Of a stretch of 45,707 nt of DNA, positions 8,629 through 17,059 are shown in pieces. Under the pieces are notes generated by a model. It made no database searches. It saw only the letters and a list, made by a program, of their open reading frames with translations, and had not been told where the DNA came from. The position numbers were made by a program, and so were the translations under genes. The DNA is from Asaia bogorensis. GTDB lineage: Bacteria; Pseudomonadota; Alphaproteobacteria; SHVZ01. The stretch is taken from the NCBI GenBank assembly GCA_945897335.1, contig CAMDFP010000005.1, forward strand, positions 1 to 45,707, read 5' to 3'. Position 1 is the stretch's first letter. The number at the start of each line of letters is the position of its first letter.

Positions 8629-9519
8629 ATGGCGCGGATCGGCTTCATCGGACTCGGCAACATGGGCGGGCCGATGGCCCGCAACCTGGTCAAGGCCGGC
8701 CACACGGTCATCGGCTTCGACCTGATGAAGGGGAATCTCGATGCCGCCACCGGCGTCATCCCGGCCAAGTCAGCGGCCGAGGCCGCCTCCGGTGCCGAGG
8801 CCGTGGTCACCATGCTCCCGGCCGGCGCCCATGTGCGGGACGTGCTGGCAGGGGCAGGGGGCGTGCTGGCGGCGATGAAGCCGGGTGCGCTCCTGATCGA
8901 TTCCTCGACCATCGACGTCGCCACCGCGCGGGCGATGGAGGCGGACGCCAAGGGGAAGGGCGTGCTGCTGGTCGATGCCCCGGTCTCCGGCGGCGTCGGT
9001 GGCGCCGAGACCGGAACGCTGACCTTCATGGTGGGCGGCACTGAGGAGGCCTTCGCCAAGGCCCAGCCGATTCTCGAGAAGATGGGAAAGACCATCGTCC
9101 ATGCCGGGGGGCCGGGGAACGGCCAGGCGGCCAAGATCTGCAACAACATGATCCTCGGCATCTCCATGATCGCCACATCCGAGGCTTTCGCGCTCGCGGC
9201 AAAGCTCGGTCTCGACGCCCAGAAGCTGTTCGACATCAGTTCCAAGTCCTCGGGCCAGTGCTGGTCGATGACCAGCTACTGCCCGGTGCCCGGCCCGGTG
9301 CCCGCATCCCCCGCCAATCGCGGCTACAAGGCCGGATTCACCGCCGCGATGATGCTGAAGGACCTGAAGCTCGCCCAGGAGGCCGCCGCCGCCGCAGGCG
9401 CCCTGACCCCCCTTGGGGCCGAGGCGGCGCAGATCTACGGGTTGTTCTGCGGCCAGGGCAATGCCGCCCTCGATTTCTCGGGCGTCATCGGCTTGTTTCA
9501 GGACAGAAAACCGGCCTAG
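8629..9519 (+). CDS. mmsB: 3-hydroxyisobutyrate dehydrogenase
   Basis: NAD-dependent oxidation of 3-hydroxyisobutyrate to methylmalonate semialdehyde in valine breakdown. The protein has 296 residues, exactly the family size. Residues 5-16 (GFIGLGNMGGPM) form the Rossmann dinucleotide site; DAPVSGGV (116-123) is the substrate loop; the catalytic Lys169 sits in GQAAKICNNM. A good ribosome site (GGGGAGG) precedes the ATG. It is 21 bp behind the matching hydrolase and forms a two-gene catabolic unit with it. The methylmalonate-semialdehyde dehydrogenase and acyl-CoA dehydrogenase of the pathway are not in the window. Confidence 0.95.
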   Translation: MARIGFIGLGNMGGPMARNLVKAGHTVIGFDLMKGNLDAATGVIPAKSAAEAASGAEAVVTMLPAGAHVRDVLAGAGGVLAAMKPGALLIDSSTIDVATARAMEADAKGKGVLLVDAPVSGGVGGAETGTLTFMVGGTEEAFAKAQPILEKMGKTIVHAGGPGNGQAAKICNNMILGISMIATSEAFALAAKLGLDAQKLFDISSKSSGQCWSMTSYCPVPGPVPASPANRGYKAGFTAAMMLKDLKLAQEAAAAAGALTPLGAEAAQIYGLFCGQGNAALDFSGVIGLFQDRKPA

Positions 9520-9621
9520 CGCCCCCGCCGCCGGTGGCATATTGTAACTGTTCATGATAAAGCGCCCCGGGGCTCGGGTCGGGGAGTGCTCGGGGGTTAG
9601 AAAGTCGCGAGCGAGGTCGAT

Positions 9622-10107
9622 GTGCGCGGAGCTTATCTAGAGGCGATCCGGCTGATCGAGCGGCTGCATAGGCAGTTCCTCGAGGTCGTTAAGACGGAAT
9701 TGGACCGTCAGGGCATCGAGGACATCAACAACGTCCAGGCTCTGATCCTGTTCAACATCAGCGAGGACGAGCTGACCGTCGGCGAGCTGACGAACCGGGG
9801 CTATTACCTCGGCTCGAACGTCTCGTACAACGTGCGCAAGATGGTGGAGAACGGCTACCTGACCCAGGAGCGCTCCGCCCACGACCGCCGTTCGATCCGA
9901 ATCCGGCTCTCGCCCAAGGGGCTCGACCTCTGCAAGCGAATCGCCGCGATGTTCGACACCCACGCGGCGGCGATCTCCCAGGGCACCCTCAAGGACGACC
10001 AGGTCAAGACCGCGAGCCAGACCTACCGCGAGCTCGAGCGGTTCTGGGCCGGCCTGCTGGACTACGGCACCCGGGTTCCGCGACTCGGCGCGACCACGGC
10101 CGCCTGA
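9622..10107 (+). CDS. MarR-family winged-helix regulator, LdtR-like
   Basis: DNA-binding regulator of 161 residues. The GTG at 9622 is the only usable start because the frame is closed at 9598; AGCGAGG lies just upstream. The winged helix spans about residues 45-105: LTVGELTNRG (helix 2), GSNVSYNVRKMVENGYL (recognition helix) and the wing with RSAHDRRSIRIRLSPKG. The sequence looks like the LdtR branch found in many alphaproteobacteria, where it controls an L,D-transpeptidase and envelope stress; that naming is from memory of the family. It stands alone between mmsB and proS with about 100 and 135 bp of untranslated DNA on either side, so it has its own promoter. Confidence 0.85.
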   Translation: MRGAYLEAIRLIERLHRQFLEVVKTELDRQGIEDINNVQALILFNISEDELTVGELTNRGYYLGSNVSYNVRKMVENGYLTQERSAHDRRSIRIRLSPKGLDLCKRIAAMFDTHAAAISQGTLKDDQVKTASQTYRELERFWAGLLDYGTRVPRLGATTAA

Positions 10108-10242
10108 GGCTCTATTCCGTCGTTGATCGGGCGTCAGGCGCGTCGAGGCAACCCGACGGCGCCCTTGATGCTTGTTGCGGTAATAGAATCTCCCTCCTGC
10201 TAGAGTTCCAGCCCTCCCGCCTAAGCCTACCCAAGGATCGTC

Positions 10243-11565
10243 ATGCGTCGCTCCCAGCTCTTCCTGCCGACCCTGAAGGAAACCCCGACCGAGGCGCAGA
10301 TCGTCTCGCACCGGCTGATGCTGCGTGCCGGCATGGTCCGTCAGACCGCGGCCGGCATCTACGCCTGGCTGCCGATGGGATTCCGGGTCCTTAAGAAGAT
10401 CGAGCAGATCGTGCGCGAGGAGCAGGACCGCTCGGGCGCGCAGGAACTCCTGATGCCGACCATCCAGTCGGCCGATCTCTGGCGCCAGAGCGGGCGCTAT
10501 GACGACTACGGCAAGGAGATGCTGCGCATCAAGGACCGGCACGAGCGCGACATGCTGTTCGGGCCGACCAACGAGGAGATGATCACCGAGATCTTCAAGT
10601 CCTCGGTGAAGAGCTACCGCGACCTGCCGAAGAACCTCTACCACATCCAGTGGAAGTTCCGGGACGAGGTCAGGCCGCGCTTCGGCGTCATGCGGGGCCG
10701 GGAGTTCCTGATGAAGGACGCCTATTCCTTCGACCTCGACTTCGCGTCGTCGAAGCACGCCTACAACAAGATGTTCGTGGCCTACCTCAAGACCTATGCC
10801 CGCATGGGGCTGAAGGCGATCCCGATGCAGGCCGACACCGGCCCGATCGGCGGCGATCTCAGCCACGAGTTCATCATCCTGGCCGACACCGGCGAGAGCC
10901 AGGTCTTCTGCCACAAGGACTATGTCGACTTCGACATCTCCAGCCAGGCGATCGATTTCGACGACGTCGCCGGTGTGGAGAAGGTGGTCGAGCGCTGGAC
11001 CAGCCTCTACGCCGCGACCGACGAGAAGCACGACGCCGCAGCCTTCGAGAAGATCCCGGCCGACAGGCGGGTGACCGCGCGCGGCATCGAGGTCGGCCAC
11101 ATCTTCCATTTCGGCACCAAGTATTCCGAGCCGCTGGGCGCCAAGGTGACCGGACCGAACGGCGAGACCGTGACCGTGCTGATGGGCTCCTACGGCATCG
11201 GCGTCTCCCGCCTGGTCGGCGGCATCATCGAGGCCAGCCACGACGACGCCGGGATCATCTGGCCGGAATCGGTGGCGCCCTGGGGCGTCGGCATCGTCAA
11301 TCTCAAGAGCGGCGACGCCGACTGCGACAAGGTTGCGGGCGACCTCTACGCCAAGCTCGACAAGGCCGGCCGCGAGCCGCTGCTCGACGACCGCGACGAG
11401 CGGCCGGGCTCGAAGTTCGCCGACATGGACCTGATCGGCCTTCCCTGGCAGATCGCCGTCGGCCCGCGCGGGCTCAAGTCGGGCATCGTCGAGGTGAAGA
11501 ACCGCAAGACCGGCGAGAAGCAGGAGCTGACGCCCGAAGCGGCGCTGAACCGGCTCTCGGCCTGA
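10243..11565 (+). CDS. proS: Prolyl-tRNA synthetase, short bacterial form
   Basis: Charges tRNA-Pro in the cytoplasm. The 440-residue length matches the short alphaproteobacterial class that lacks the large editing insertion between motifs 2 and 3 of other bacterial ProS. N-terminal [18 protein letters not shown], the class II motif 1 region ([19 protein letters not shown]), motif 2 ([20 protein letters not shown] near residue 140-165) and motif 3 ([16 protein letters not shown] near 310) are all visible, followed by the anticodon-binding domain. AAGGAT precedes the ATG. Its stop overlaps the ATG of the lolC-type gene (TGATG), so the three genes proS, lolC/E and lolD form one translation-coupled unit. 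Confidence 0.97.
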   Translation: MRRSQLFLPTLKETPTEAQIVSHRLMLRAGMVRQTAAGIYAWLPMGFRVLKKIEQIVREEQDRSGAQELLMPTIQSADLWRQSGRYDDYGKEMLRIKDRHERDMLFGPTNEEMITEIFKSSVKSYRDLPKNLYHIQWKFRDEVRPRFGVMRGREFLMKDAYSFDLDFASSKHAYNKMFVAYLKTYARMGLKAIPMQADTGPIGGDLSHEFIILADTGESQVFCHKDYVDFDISSQAIDFDDVAGVEKVVERWTSLYAATDEKHDAAAFEKIPADRRVTARGIEVGHIFHFGTKYSEPLGAKVTGPNGETVTVLMGSYGIGVSRLVGGIIEASHDDAGIIWPESVAPWGVGIVNLKSGDADCDKVAGDLYAKLDKAGREPLLDDRDERPGSKFADMDLIGLPWQIAVGPRGLKSGIVEVKNRKTGEKQELTPEAALNRLSA

Positions 11566-12812
11566 TGGCAGCTTTCGGCACCTTCGAGCGGATGATGGCG
11601 ACGCGCTATCTGCGTTCGCGCCGTCAGGAAGGCTTCATCTCGGTCATCGCCTGGTTCTCGCTGATCGGCATCGCGCTCGGCGTCGCCACGCTGATCATCG
11701 TCATGAGCGTGATGAACGGCTTTCGCCACGAGTTGATCACCCGAATCGTGGGATTCAACGGCCATGTCACCATCTACAGCCAGGCCGGTCCGGTGCCGGA
11801 CTACGAGGAGGTGACGAAATCCGTCGCCGGCATCGCCGGCGTCGTCTCGGCCGCGCCGATCATCGACGGCCAGGTGATGGCGACCGCCAACGGCATCGCC
11901 TCGGGCGCGCTGGTCCGCGGCGTGCGGCTCGAGGATATCGTCTCGCGGAAGACCTTCGACGGAAAGCTCCGGGGCGGCAGCCTCGCCGTGTTCGATGAGG
12001 ACGAGGTCGTGGTCGGCTACCGCCTGGCGCAGAAGCTCAGGCTGGCCACCGGCGACAAGCTGACCCTGGTCGCGCCCACCTTCCAGGCGACCGCCATCGG
12101 CAGCGTGCCCCGGACCCGGGCCTATACCGTCGTCGCCACCTTCGACGTCGGCATGTCCGACATCGACGGCGGCTACGTCTTCATGCCGCTTTCCGCCGCC
12201 CAGCTGTTCTTCCGCCTGCCGGAAGCGGCCTCGGGCGTCGAGGTCATGCTGGACAATCCGGAGCGGACAGCCGAGTTCCGCGCGCTGGCGCAGAGCCGGC
12301 TCGGCCAGAACTACCGGCTGTTCGACTGGCAGCAGGCGAATGCGGGCATCATGAACGCGGTCAAGGTGGAGCGGAACGTCATGTTCCTGATCCTGACCCT
12401 GATCATCCTGGTCGCAGCGTTCAACATCATCTCGTCCCTGATCATGCTGGTGAAGGACAAGACCCGCGACATCGCCATCCTCCGCACCATGGGGGCGACG
12501 CCGGGCTCGATCATGCGGGTCTTCTTCATGAGCGGGGCGGCGGTCGGCGTGCTCGGCACCTTCGCCGGGTTCGGCCTCGGCATGGCCTTCGCGCTGAACA
12601 TCGAGACGATCCGCCAGTGGATCCAGTCGCTCTCCGGGGCCGAGCTGTTCTCGGCCGAGGTCTATTTCCTGTCCCAGCTTCCGGCCCGGGTCGAGCCGCC
12701 CGAGGTCATCCTCGTCGTGGTGATGGGGCTCGGGCTCTCCTTCCTCGCCACACTCTATCCGGCCTGGCGGGCGGCCCGGCTCGATCCGGTCGAGGCGCTC
12801 CGCTATGAGTGA
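11565..12812 (+). CDS. lolC: Lipoprotein-releasing ABC transporter permease (LolC/LolE family)
   Basis: Inner-membrane subunit of the Lol complex, which extracts lipoproteins for transport to the outer membrane; 415 residues. A first membrane helix at about residues 25-45 follows the conserved [18 protein letters not shown]; then comes a large periplasmic domain (about 50-265) and three C-terminal helices typical of the MacB/FtsX fold, ending in [19 protein letters not shown], the family's C-terminal motif. Many alphaproteobacteria have a single LolF-like or LolC-type permease used as a homodimer; only one is seen here. The ATG overlaps the proS stop, and its own stop overlaps lolD by 8 bp. 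Open frame far upstream is only a shadow within proS. Confidence 0.93.
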   Translation: MAAFGTFERMMATRYLRSRRQEGFISVIAWFSLIGIALGVATLIIVMSVMNGFRHELITRIVGFNGHVTIYSQAGPVPDYEEVTKSVAGIAGVVSAAPIIDGQVMATANGIASGALVRGVRLEDIVSRKTFDGKLRGGSLAVFDEDEVVVGYRLAQKLRLATGDKLTLVAPTFQATAIGSVPRTRAYTVVATFDVGMSDIDGGYVFMPLSAAQLFFRLPEAASGVEVMLDNPERTAEFRALAQSRLGQNYRLFDWQQANAGIMNAVKVERNVMFLILTLIILVAAFNIISSLIMLVKDKTRDIAILRTMGATPGSIMRVFFMSGAAVGVLGTFAGFGLGMAFALNIETIRQWIQSLSGAELFSAEVYFLSQLPARVEPPEVILVVVMGLGLSFLATLYPAWRAARLDPVEALRYE

Positions 12813-13488
12813 ACCGGCGCTGGCGCTCCGGGGGGTCACCCGCACCTTCAAGCAGGGCGGCGAGCGGGCGTTGAAGGTGCTGCGCGGCATCGACCTGACC
12901 CTGGTCCGGGGCGAACTGGTGGCGCTGGTCGGGCCTTCCGGCGCCGGCAAGTCGACCCTGCTGCACATCGCCGGACTGCTGGAACGCCCCGATGGCGGCT
13001 CGGTCGAGGTCGGCGGCATCGCCTGCTCGACGCTCAGCGACGCCGACCGCACCCGCATCCGGCGCGATACCGTGGGCTTCGTCTACCAGTTCCACCATCT
13101 GCTGCCGGAGTTCTCGGCAATCGAGAACGTCATGCTGCCGCAGCTCATCGCCGGGCTCTCCAAGCGCGAGGCGAAGGAGCGGGCGCGCCAGCTCCTGGCC
13201 ATGGTCGGTTTGACCGAGCGGGCTTCGCACCGGCCCGGCCGTCTCTCCGGCGGCGAGCAGCAGCGGGTCGCCATCGTCCGCGCCATCGCCAACGTGCCGC
13301 GGGTCCTGCTCGCCGACGAGCCGACCGGTAACCTCGACCCGACCACGGCCGAAGGCGTGTTCCAGCAGCTTCACAAGCTGGTCAAGGCGACCGGGCTCTC
13401 GGCGCTGATCGCCACCCATAATCTCGACCTCGCGCGCCGCATGGACCGGATGCTCGAGCTCAAGGACGGGGCGGTCGTCGCCGTCTAG
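12805..13488 (+). CDS. lolD: Lipoprotein-releasing ABC transporter ATPase LolD
   Basis: Cytoplasmic ATPase that powers the LolCDE complex, 227 residues. Walker A is GPSGAGKST (43-51), the signature is [10 protein letters not shown] (147-156) and Walker B is VLLADE (167-172) followed by [27 protein letters not shown] in the middle is the Q-loop segment characteristic of LolD. The ATG lies inside the end of the permease gene (8-bp overlap), a standard lolC-lolD arrangement. Confidence 0.96.
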   Translation: MSEPALALRGVTRTFKQGGERALKVLRGIDLTLVRGELVALVGPSGAGKSTLLHIAGLLERPDGGSVEVGGIACSTLSDADRTRIRRDTVGFVYQFHHLLPEFSAIENVMLPQLIAGLSKREAKERARQLLAMVGLTERASHRPGRLSGGEQQRVAIVRAIANVPRVLLADEPTGNLDPTTAEGVFQQLHKLVKATGLSALIATHNLDLARRMDRMLELKDGAVVAV

Positions 13489-13550
13489 GCGGAACCGGTT
13501 CGATCTGGCCGCGTTGTACCGGCGAAATCCCCACCTCCGGTGCCCCTGCC

Positions 13551-14018
13551 ATGATGCACACCAGCCTCGTCCCCGCCGTCCCTGGTGAGCTTCGGCAGGC
13601 GTTCGCCACGGCGCGCGAGCGCGCCCAGTACGCCTCGTGCGAACGCCGGCGGAGCAAGCTGGTGCTCTGCGTCGACGACGACATGAACATCCGCGACATC
13701 GTCCGGCACAGCCTGGGCGAGGCGGGCTACCCGGTCCTCGTCTGCCGGGACGGCCTCACCTCGCTGTCGCTGCTGGCGCGCTTCGAGCCGCGCCTCATCC
13801 TGCTTGACGTGGAAATGCCGGAGCTGAACGGGTTCGAGCTCCTGAAGGAGATCCGCGAGCGGTTCCAGACCCTGCGGGCCAAGGTCATCGTCCTGACCGG
13901 CCGGCAGGGCCTCGAGGATGTGCGGGCGGCGCAGAACCTCGGCGCCGACGACTACCTGATCAAACCCTTCACCCGCGGCAACCTCGTCAGACGGCTCGAC
14001 CGCTGGTGCGGCGTCTAG
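13551..14018 (+). CDS. Receiver-only response regulator
   Basis: Stand-alone receiver domain of 155 residues with a 35-residue N-terminal extension. The acidic pocket is D42-D44 in LCVDDDMN, the phospho-acceptor is Asp86 (LLDVEMP), and the switch Thr116 and Lys138 (LIKPF) are present, so the domain looks functional. No output domain follows. The last 32 bp overlap, tail to tail, the Hpt gene on the other strand; together with the second response regulator this makes a compact phosphorelay locus without a kinase. Start at 13551 could also be the next codon, also ATG, with no effect on the domain. Confidence 0.88.
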   Translation: MMHTSLVPAVPGELRQAFATARERAQYASCERRRSKLVLCVDDDMNIRDIVRHSLGEAGYPVLVCRDGLTSLSLLARFEPRLILLDVEMPELNGFELLKEIRERFQTLRAKVIVLTGRQGLEDVRAAQNLGADDYLIKPFTRGNLVRRLDRWCGV

Positions 14019-14355
14019 GCCGGCCGCCTTCGAGCACGCGGACCGTCGTCCGCAGCCGTTCGAGCCCCTGTTCGATCTCTTCGACCGCCGGCTCGTCCAG
14101 GCCGGCGCCGGAGCCGATGGCATGGTCGAGCCTTTCTTCCAGATCCGCCGCCGTGTTCGACAGCGCCCGGAAGCCGAAGGTCGCGCCCGAGCCGGCGAGG
14201 CGATGGACGCCACGCTGTAGCCGTGTGGCCGCCTCGACGTCGCCGCCGATGCGGAAGCGGGCCCAGTCCTGCAGGATTTCATCCATCGCCGGGTCCAGCC
14301 GCTCCAGATAGGTGCGGCGGAGGTCGGCGAGACCGTCCTGGAGCCGGCTACCCAT
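13987..14355 (-). CDS. Hpt-domain histidine phosphotransfer protein
   Basis: Single Hpt helical bundle, 122 residues, relaying phosphate between histidine kinases and receivers. The phospho-histidine motif is H-R-L-A-G-S-G-A-T-F-G-F with His51. The ATG overlaps the stop of the upstream response regulator by 8 bp (ATGGGTAG), so the two are coupled. The 3' end runs 32 bp into the end of the plus-strand response regulator at 13551-14018. The Arg-rich C-terminus (GGRPRRRTSGRAV) is just the part encoded by the overlap and probably has no separate function. A cognate hybrid kinase must be elsewhere. Confidence 0.85.
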   Translation of the reverse strand: MGSRLQDGLADLRRTYLERLDPAMDEILQDWARFRIGGDVEAATRLQRGVHRLAGSGATFGFRALSNTAADLEERLDHAIGSGAGLDEPAVEEIEQGLERLRTTVRVLEGGRPRRRTSGRAV

Positions 14356-14770
14356 GGGCGCCTTTCCACAGCGTCTGGACGCGGGCGGCGAGCGCTATGG
14401 GATCGAAGGGCTTGGCGATGACACCTAACGCGCCCATCGCGTGGAAGCCGTTGGCCGCGTCCGGATGCGCCCGGCCGGTCATGAATATGACGGGCAGGTC
14501 CGAAAAGTCCGGCTGGTGCCGGAGGGCTTGCAGGGTCACCGGCCCGTCCATGCCCGGGAGGTTGGCATCGAGGAGGAGAAGATCGGGGTGGAAGCGCTTG
14601 GCAGCGCCGACCGCCTTCTGGCCCGAGCAGCAGACCTCGACGGTGAAGCCGCCCGCCTCCTGCAGCGCCAGCGCTGCGGCGGTGCCGATCACAGGATCGT
14701 CCTCGATGACGAGAATGCGGCTTAAATTCTGCTCGTCCATCTCGTTCAACCTGGCGGCGATAGCAGTCAT
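14348..14770 (-). CDS. Receiver-only response regulator (partner of Hpt protein)
   Basis: Single receiver domain, 140 residues. Acidic residues E23-D25 (IEDDP), phospho-acceptor Asp68 in LLLDANLPGMDG, Thr98 (FMTGR) and Lys120 (IAKPF) complete the active site. ATG 14770 is preferred to the internal Met11 because AAGGGGGAC is correctly spaced in front of it. Translationally coupled to the Hpt gene behind it. No DNA-binding or enzymatic output domain is attached, so signalling is by protein contact or phosphate relay. Confidence 0.88.
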   Translation of the reverse strand: MTAIAARLNEMDEQNLSRILVIEDDPVIGTAAALALQEAGGFTVEVCCSGQKAVGAAKRFHPDLLLLDANLPGMDGPVTLQALRHQPDFSDLPVIFMTGRAHPDAANGFHAMGALGVIAKPFDPIALAARVQTLWKGAHG

Positions 14771-14848
14771 GCGACGTCCCCCTTCTCAACGCAAACGGTT
14801 GATCGGTAAGGAGGTTCCGTTGCCGTTCGGTGACCGGCAGGTGACGCC

Positions 14849-15652
14849 TCAGGTCTTGTGACCGATGGAAAAGTCGTTCTTTCCAGTGCGGTCCTGGCCC
14901 CGCAGGAGCCAGAGCGGACGGCGGGCGAAGTCGACCACGTAGCCGCTCTTGTCGTTGGTCTCCATCAGCCCGCGATCGAAATGCGAGGTCGCCGGCATGT
15001 AGCGGATGGCGACACCGGCACGCCGTTTGGGCGAGCGGTTCGGGGCCGAGCCATGGATCATGTAGACGTCGTGCAGCGACATCTGGCCGGGCTCGAGCTC
15101 GATGTTCGCCGCCGTCGCCTCGTCGAAGGTGCCGTCGACCGTCCGCTGAGTAAGGACCAGGTCCTTCCGGTCCTCGGTCAGGTGCGGATGCAGCACCTTG
15201 CCTAGGTGCGAGCCCGGGATCACCCGAAGGCAGCCGTTCTCGACGGTCGACGGATCGAGCGCCACCCAGACGGTGCATGTTGCGATCGGCCGGATCGGCC
15301 AGTACTGGCCGTCCTGGTGCCAGGGCACTTCCATGCCGTCGCCGCCCGGCTTGCAGAAGATCTGGCAGCCCCAGAGGATGATATCCGGGCCGATGACGTC
15401 GGCGACCAGGTCGAGGATCGCCGGGTCCTGGGCGAGCTCCAGGAAGGCCTTGCTGCCGCGGATGCCCTCGGCGTTCTTGCCCTCGATATGGATGCTGACC
15501 AGGCGCTCCGGGCGGACGGTCGGGTTGTCGCGGATGAGCTGGTCCAGCACGCCCCGCAGCGCATCGATGCGCGCCGCCGGTACGCGGTAGCGGGGGACGA
15601 CGTAGCCGTCGTCGCGGTACTTGGCTTTTTCGTCGGCGTCGAGTCCGGGCAT
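14849..15652 (-). CDS. Phytanoyl-CoA dioxygenase (PhyH) family Fe(II)/2-oxoglutarate oxygenase
   Basis: Non-haem iron oxygenase of 267 residues. The iron triad is visible as His112-x-Asp114 in VPWHQDGQYWP and a distal His200 in VYMIHGSAPN, followed by the Ser/Asn/Arg cluster (SPKRR, 207-211) that binds 2-oxoglutarate. WVALDPSTVENGCLRVIPGSH (129-149) is the strand pair typical of PhyH proteins. It is the last gene of the minus-strand amidase operon, two bases after the first amidase stop, so it probably hydroxylates an intermediate or the substrate of that pathway. The exact substrate is unknown; bacterial PhyH proteins act on many small molecules. Confidence 0.88.
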   Translation of the reverse strand: MPGLDADEKAKYRDDGYVVPRYRVPAARIDALRGVLDQLIRDNPTVRPERLVSIHIEGKNAEGIRGSKAFLELAQDPAILDLVADVIGPDIILWGCQIFCKPGGDGMEVPWHQDGQYWPIRPIATCTVWVALDPSTVENGCLRVIPGSHLGKVLHPHLTEDRKDLVLTQRTVDGTFDEATAANIELEPGQMSLHDVYMIHGSAPNRSPKRRAGVAIRYMPATSHFDRGLMETNDKSGYVVDFARRPLWLLRGQDRTGKNDFSIGHKT

Positions 15653-15654
15653 GG

Positions 15655-17055
15655 TCAGATCTCCGGGCGGCTGTCGCGCCAGCCGGCCGCCTGCTCGTAG
15701 GCGTGGCCGCAGCGGAGAACCAGGGCGTCGTCATGGGGCTTGGCGGCGATCTGCATCGACAGCGGCAGCCCCTCCTTGGTGAAGCCGGTGCAGACGCTGG
15801 CGGCGGGCGCGCCGGTGATGTTGAAGGGGGTCATGACCAGCCGGCCGCGGCCCATGACCGAGGGCAGGTCGTAGAGCTCGTCGAGGGTCGGCGCCGGCGC
15901 CAGCGAACAGCCGGTCACCGCCACGTCGACCTTGGCCAGCGCCTCGTCATAGGCCCGGCAGAGGAGGGTGCGATGGCGGAGTGCCTGGATGTAGTCGGCG
16001 GCCGACAGCATGGCGCCCGACAGCAGCCGCTCACGGGTGACGCGGGCGAAGATCTCGGGCCGGGTGCGGAGGTCGCGCTCGTGGATCGCATAGGCCTCCG
16101 CCTGCAGGATGACCCGACAGCAGGCATCCCATTCGCCGAGCGCCGGCAGATCGATGTCGACCAGCTTGGCGCCGAGCTTTTTCAGGACCAGGAGCGCCTC
16201 CTCGATCGCCTTCTTCGCCTCCCGCGTCGCCTCCACGTCCTTCTCGAAGAAGCGGCGGATGACGCCGACCTTCATGCCCTTGATGCCGTCCTTCAACGCG
16301 CGGGTGAAGCTCGGAAGCGTCTCCGGCGCCGAGGAGGCGGGATCTGCCGCATCCGGCCCGGCGATCGCGTCCAGCATCATCGCGCCGTCTTCCAGCGTCC
16401 AGGTCATCGGCCCGCAATGATCCAGCGAGAAGGAGAGCGGGTAGACGCCGGCGCGGCTGACCAGGCCATAGGTCGGCTTGAAGCCGGCGATGCCGCAGAA
16501 GGCCGAGGGGCCGCGGATCGAGCCGGAGGTGTCCGAGCCCATGGAGGCGGTGACGAGGCCGGCGGCGATCGCTGATCCTGAGCCGGAGGACGAGCCGCCG
16601 GTGAAGTGGCCTTCCTTCCAGGGGTTCACCGCCGGCGGAAAGGGCAGGTCCTTGGCCGGACCGCCGGTTGCGAACTCGTGCGTGGCGAGCTTGCCGACCA
16701 GCACCATGCCGGCCTGGCCCAGCTTCGCCGCCACGGTCGAGTCGGCCTTCGGCACGTTGTGGAGCAGCACCTTCGAATGCGCGGTCGTGCGGACGCCCTT
16801 GGTCGAATAGATATCCTTGAGGCCGAGCGGGATCCCGTGCAGCGGGCCGATGCGCTTTCCCGTCTTGATCTGGCTATGCGCCTTCTTCGCCGCCTTCCGC
16901 GCGTCCTCGCCGAGGACCAGCACGAAGGCGTGCAGCGTCTTGTTCAGCTTGGCGATGCGATCCAGCGAGGCGTCGACCAGGTCGACCGGCGAGAGTCTGC
17001 CGCGCGCGATCCGTCGAGAGGCCTCGGCCACGGTGAGGTAGTGGAGCTCGGTCAT
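15655..17055 (-). CDS. Amidase-signature family hydrolase (first of three)
   Basis: Cytoplasmic amidase of 466 residues with the Ser-cisSer-Lys triad: Lys80 (GLKDIY), the Ser cluster 155-157 in TGGSSSGSGSA, and nucleophile Ser179 in GSDTSGSIRGPSAFCG. Start 17055 leaves a 4-bp gap to the gene upstream; an ATG at 17088 would overlap it by 29 bp and lacks a better ribosome site. It is clearly diverged from the two amidases upstream of it (different N-terminus, no ECNS segment), so it probably hydrolyses a different amide in the same pathway. GatA of the tRNA amidotransferase is unlikely because no GatB/GatC gene is next to it. Confidence 0.92.
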   Translation of the reverse strand: MTELHYLTVAEASRRIARGRLSPVDLVDASLDRIAKLNKTLHAFVLVLGEDARKAAKKAHSQIKTGKRIGPLHGIPLGLKDIYSTKGVRTTAHSKVLLHNVPKADSTVAAKLGQAGMVLVGKLATHEFATGGPAKDLPFPPAVNPWKEGHFTGGSSSGSGSAIAAGLVTASMGSDTSGSIRGPSAFCGIAGFKPTYGLVSRAGVYPLSFSLDHCGPMTWTLEDGAMMLDAIAGPDAADPASSAPETLPSFTRALKDGIKGMKVGVIRRFFEKDVEATREAKKAIEEALLVLKKLGAKLVDIDLPALGEWDACCRVILQAEAYAIHERDLRTRPEIFARVTRERLLSGAMLSAADYIQALRHRTLLCRAYDEALAKVDVAVTGCSLAPAPTLDELYDLPSVMGRGRLVMTPFNITGAPAASVCTGFTKEGLPLSMQIAAKPHDDALVLRCGHAYEQAAGWRDSRPEI

Positions 17056-17059
17056 TCGG

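Noticed and set aside
9637-11241. Long minus-strand frame (534 codons) opposite the MarR and proS genes
   Set aside because: Product is rich in Arg, Asp, His, Gly and Leu with no domain, and it lies opposite genes that are certain; typical GC-rich antisense shadow.
10650-11564. N-terminal extension of the lolC frame into proS
   Set aside because: Arg-rich out-of-frame reading of proS; the real start is the ATG overlapping the proS stop.
11346-13058. Minus-strand frame of 570 codons opposite lolC/lolD
   Set aside because: Opposite two well supported genes; composition is that of a mirror frame with no motif.
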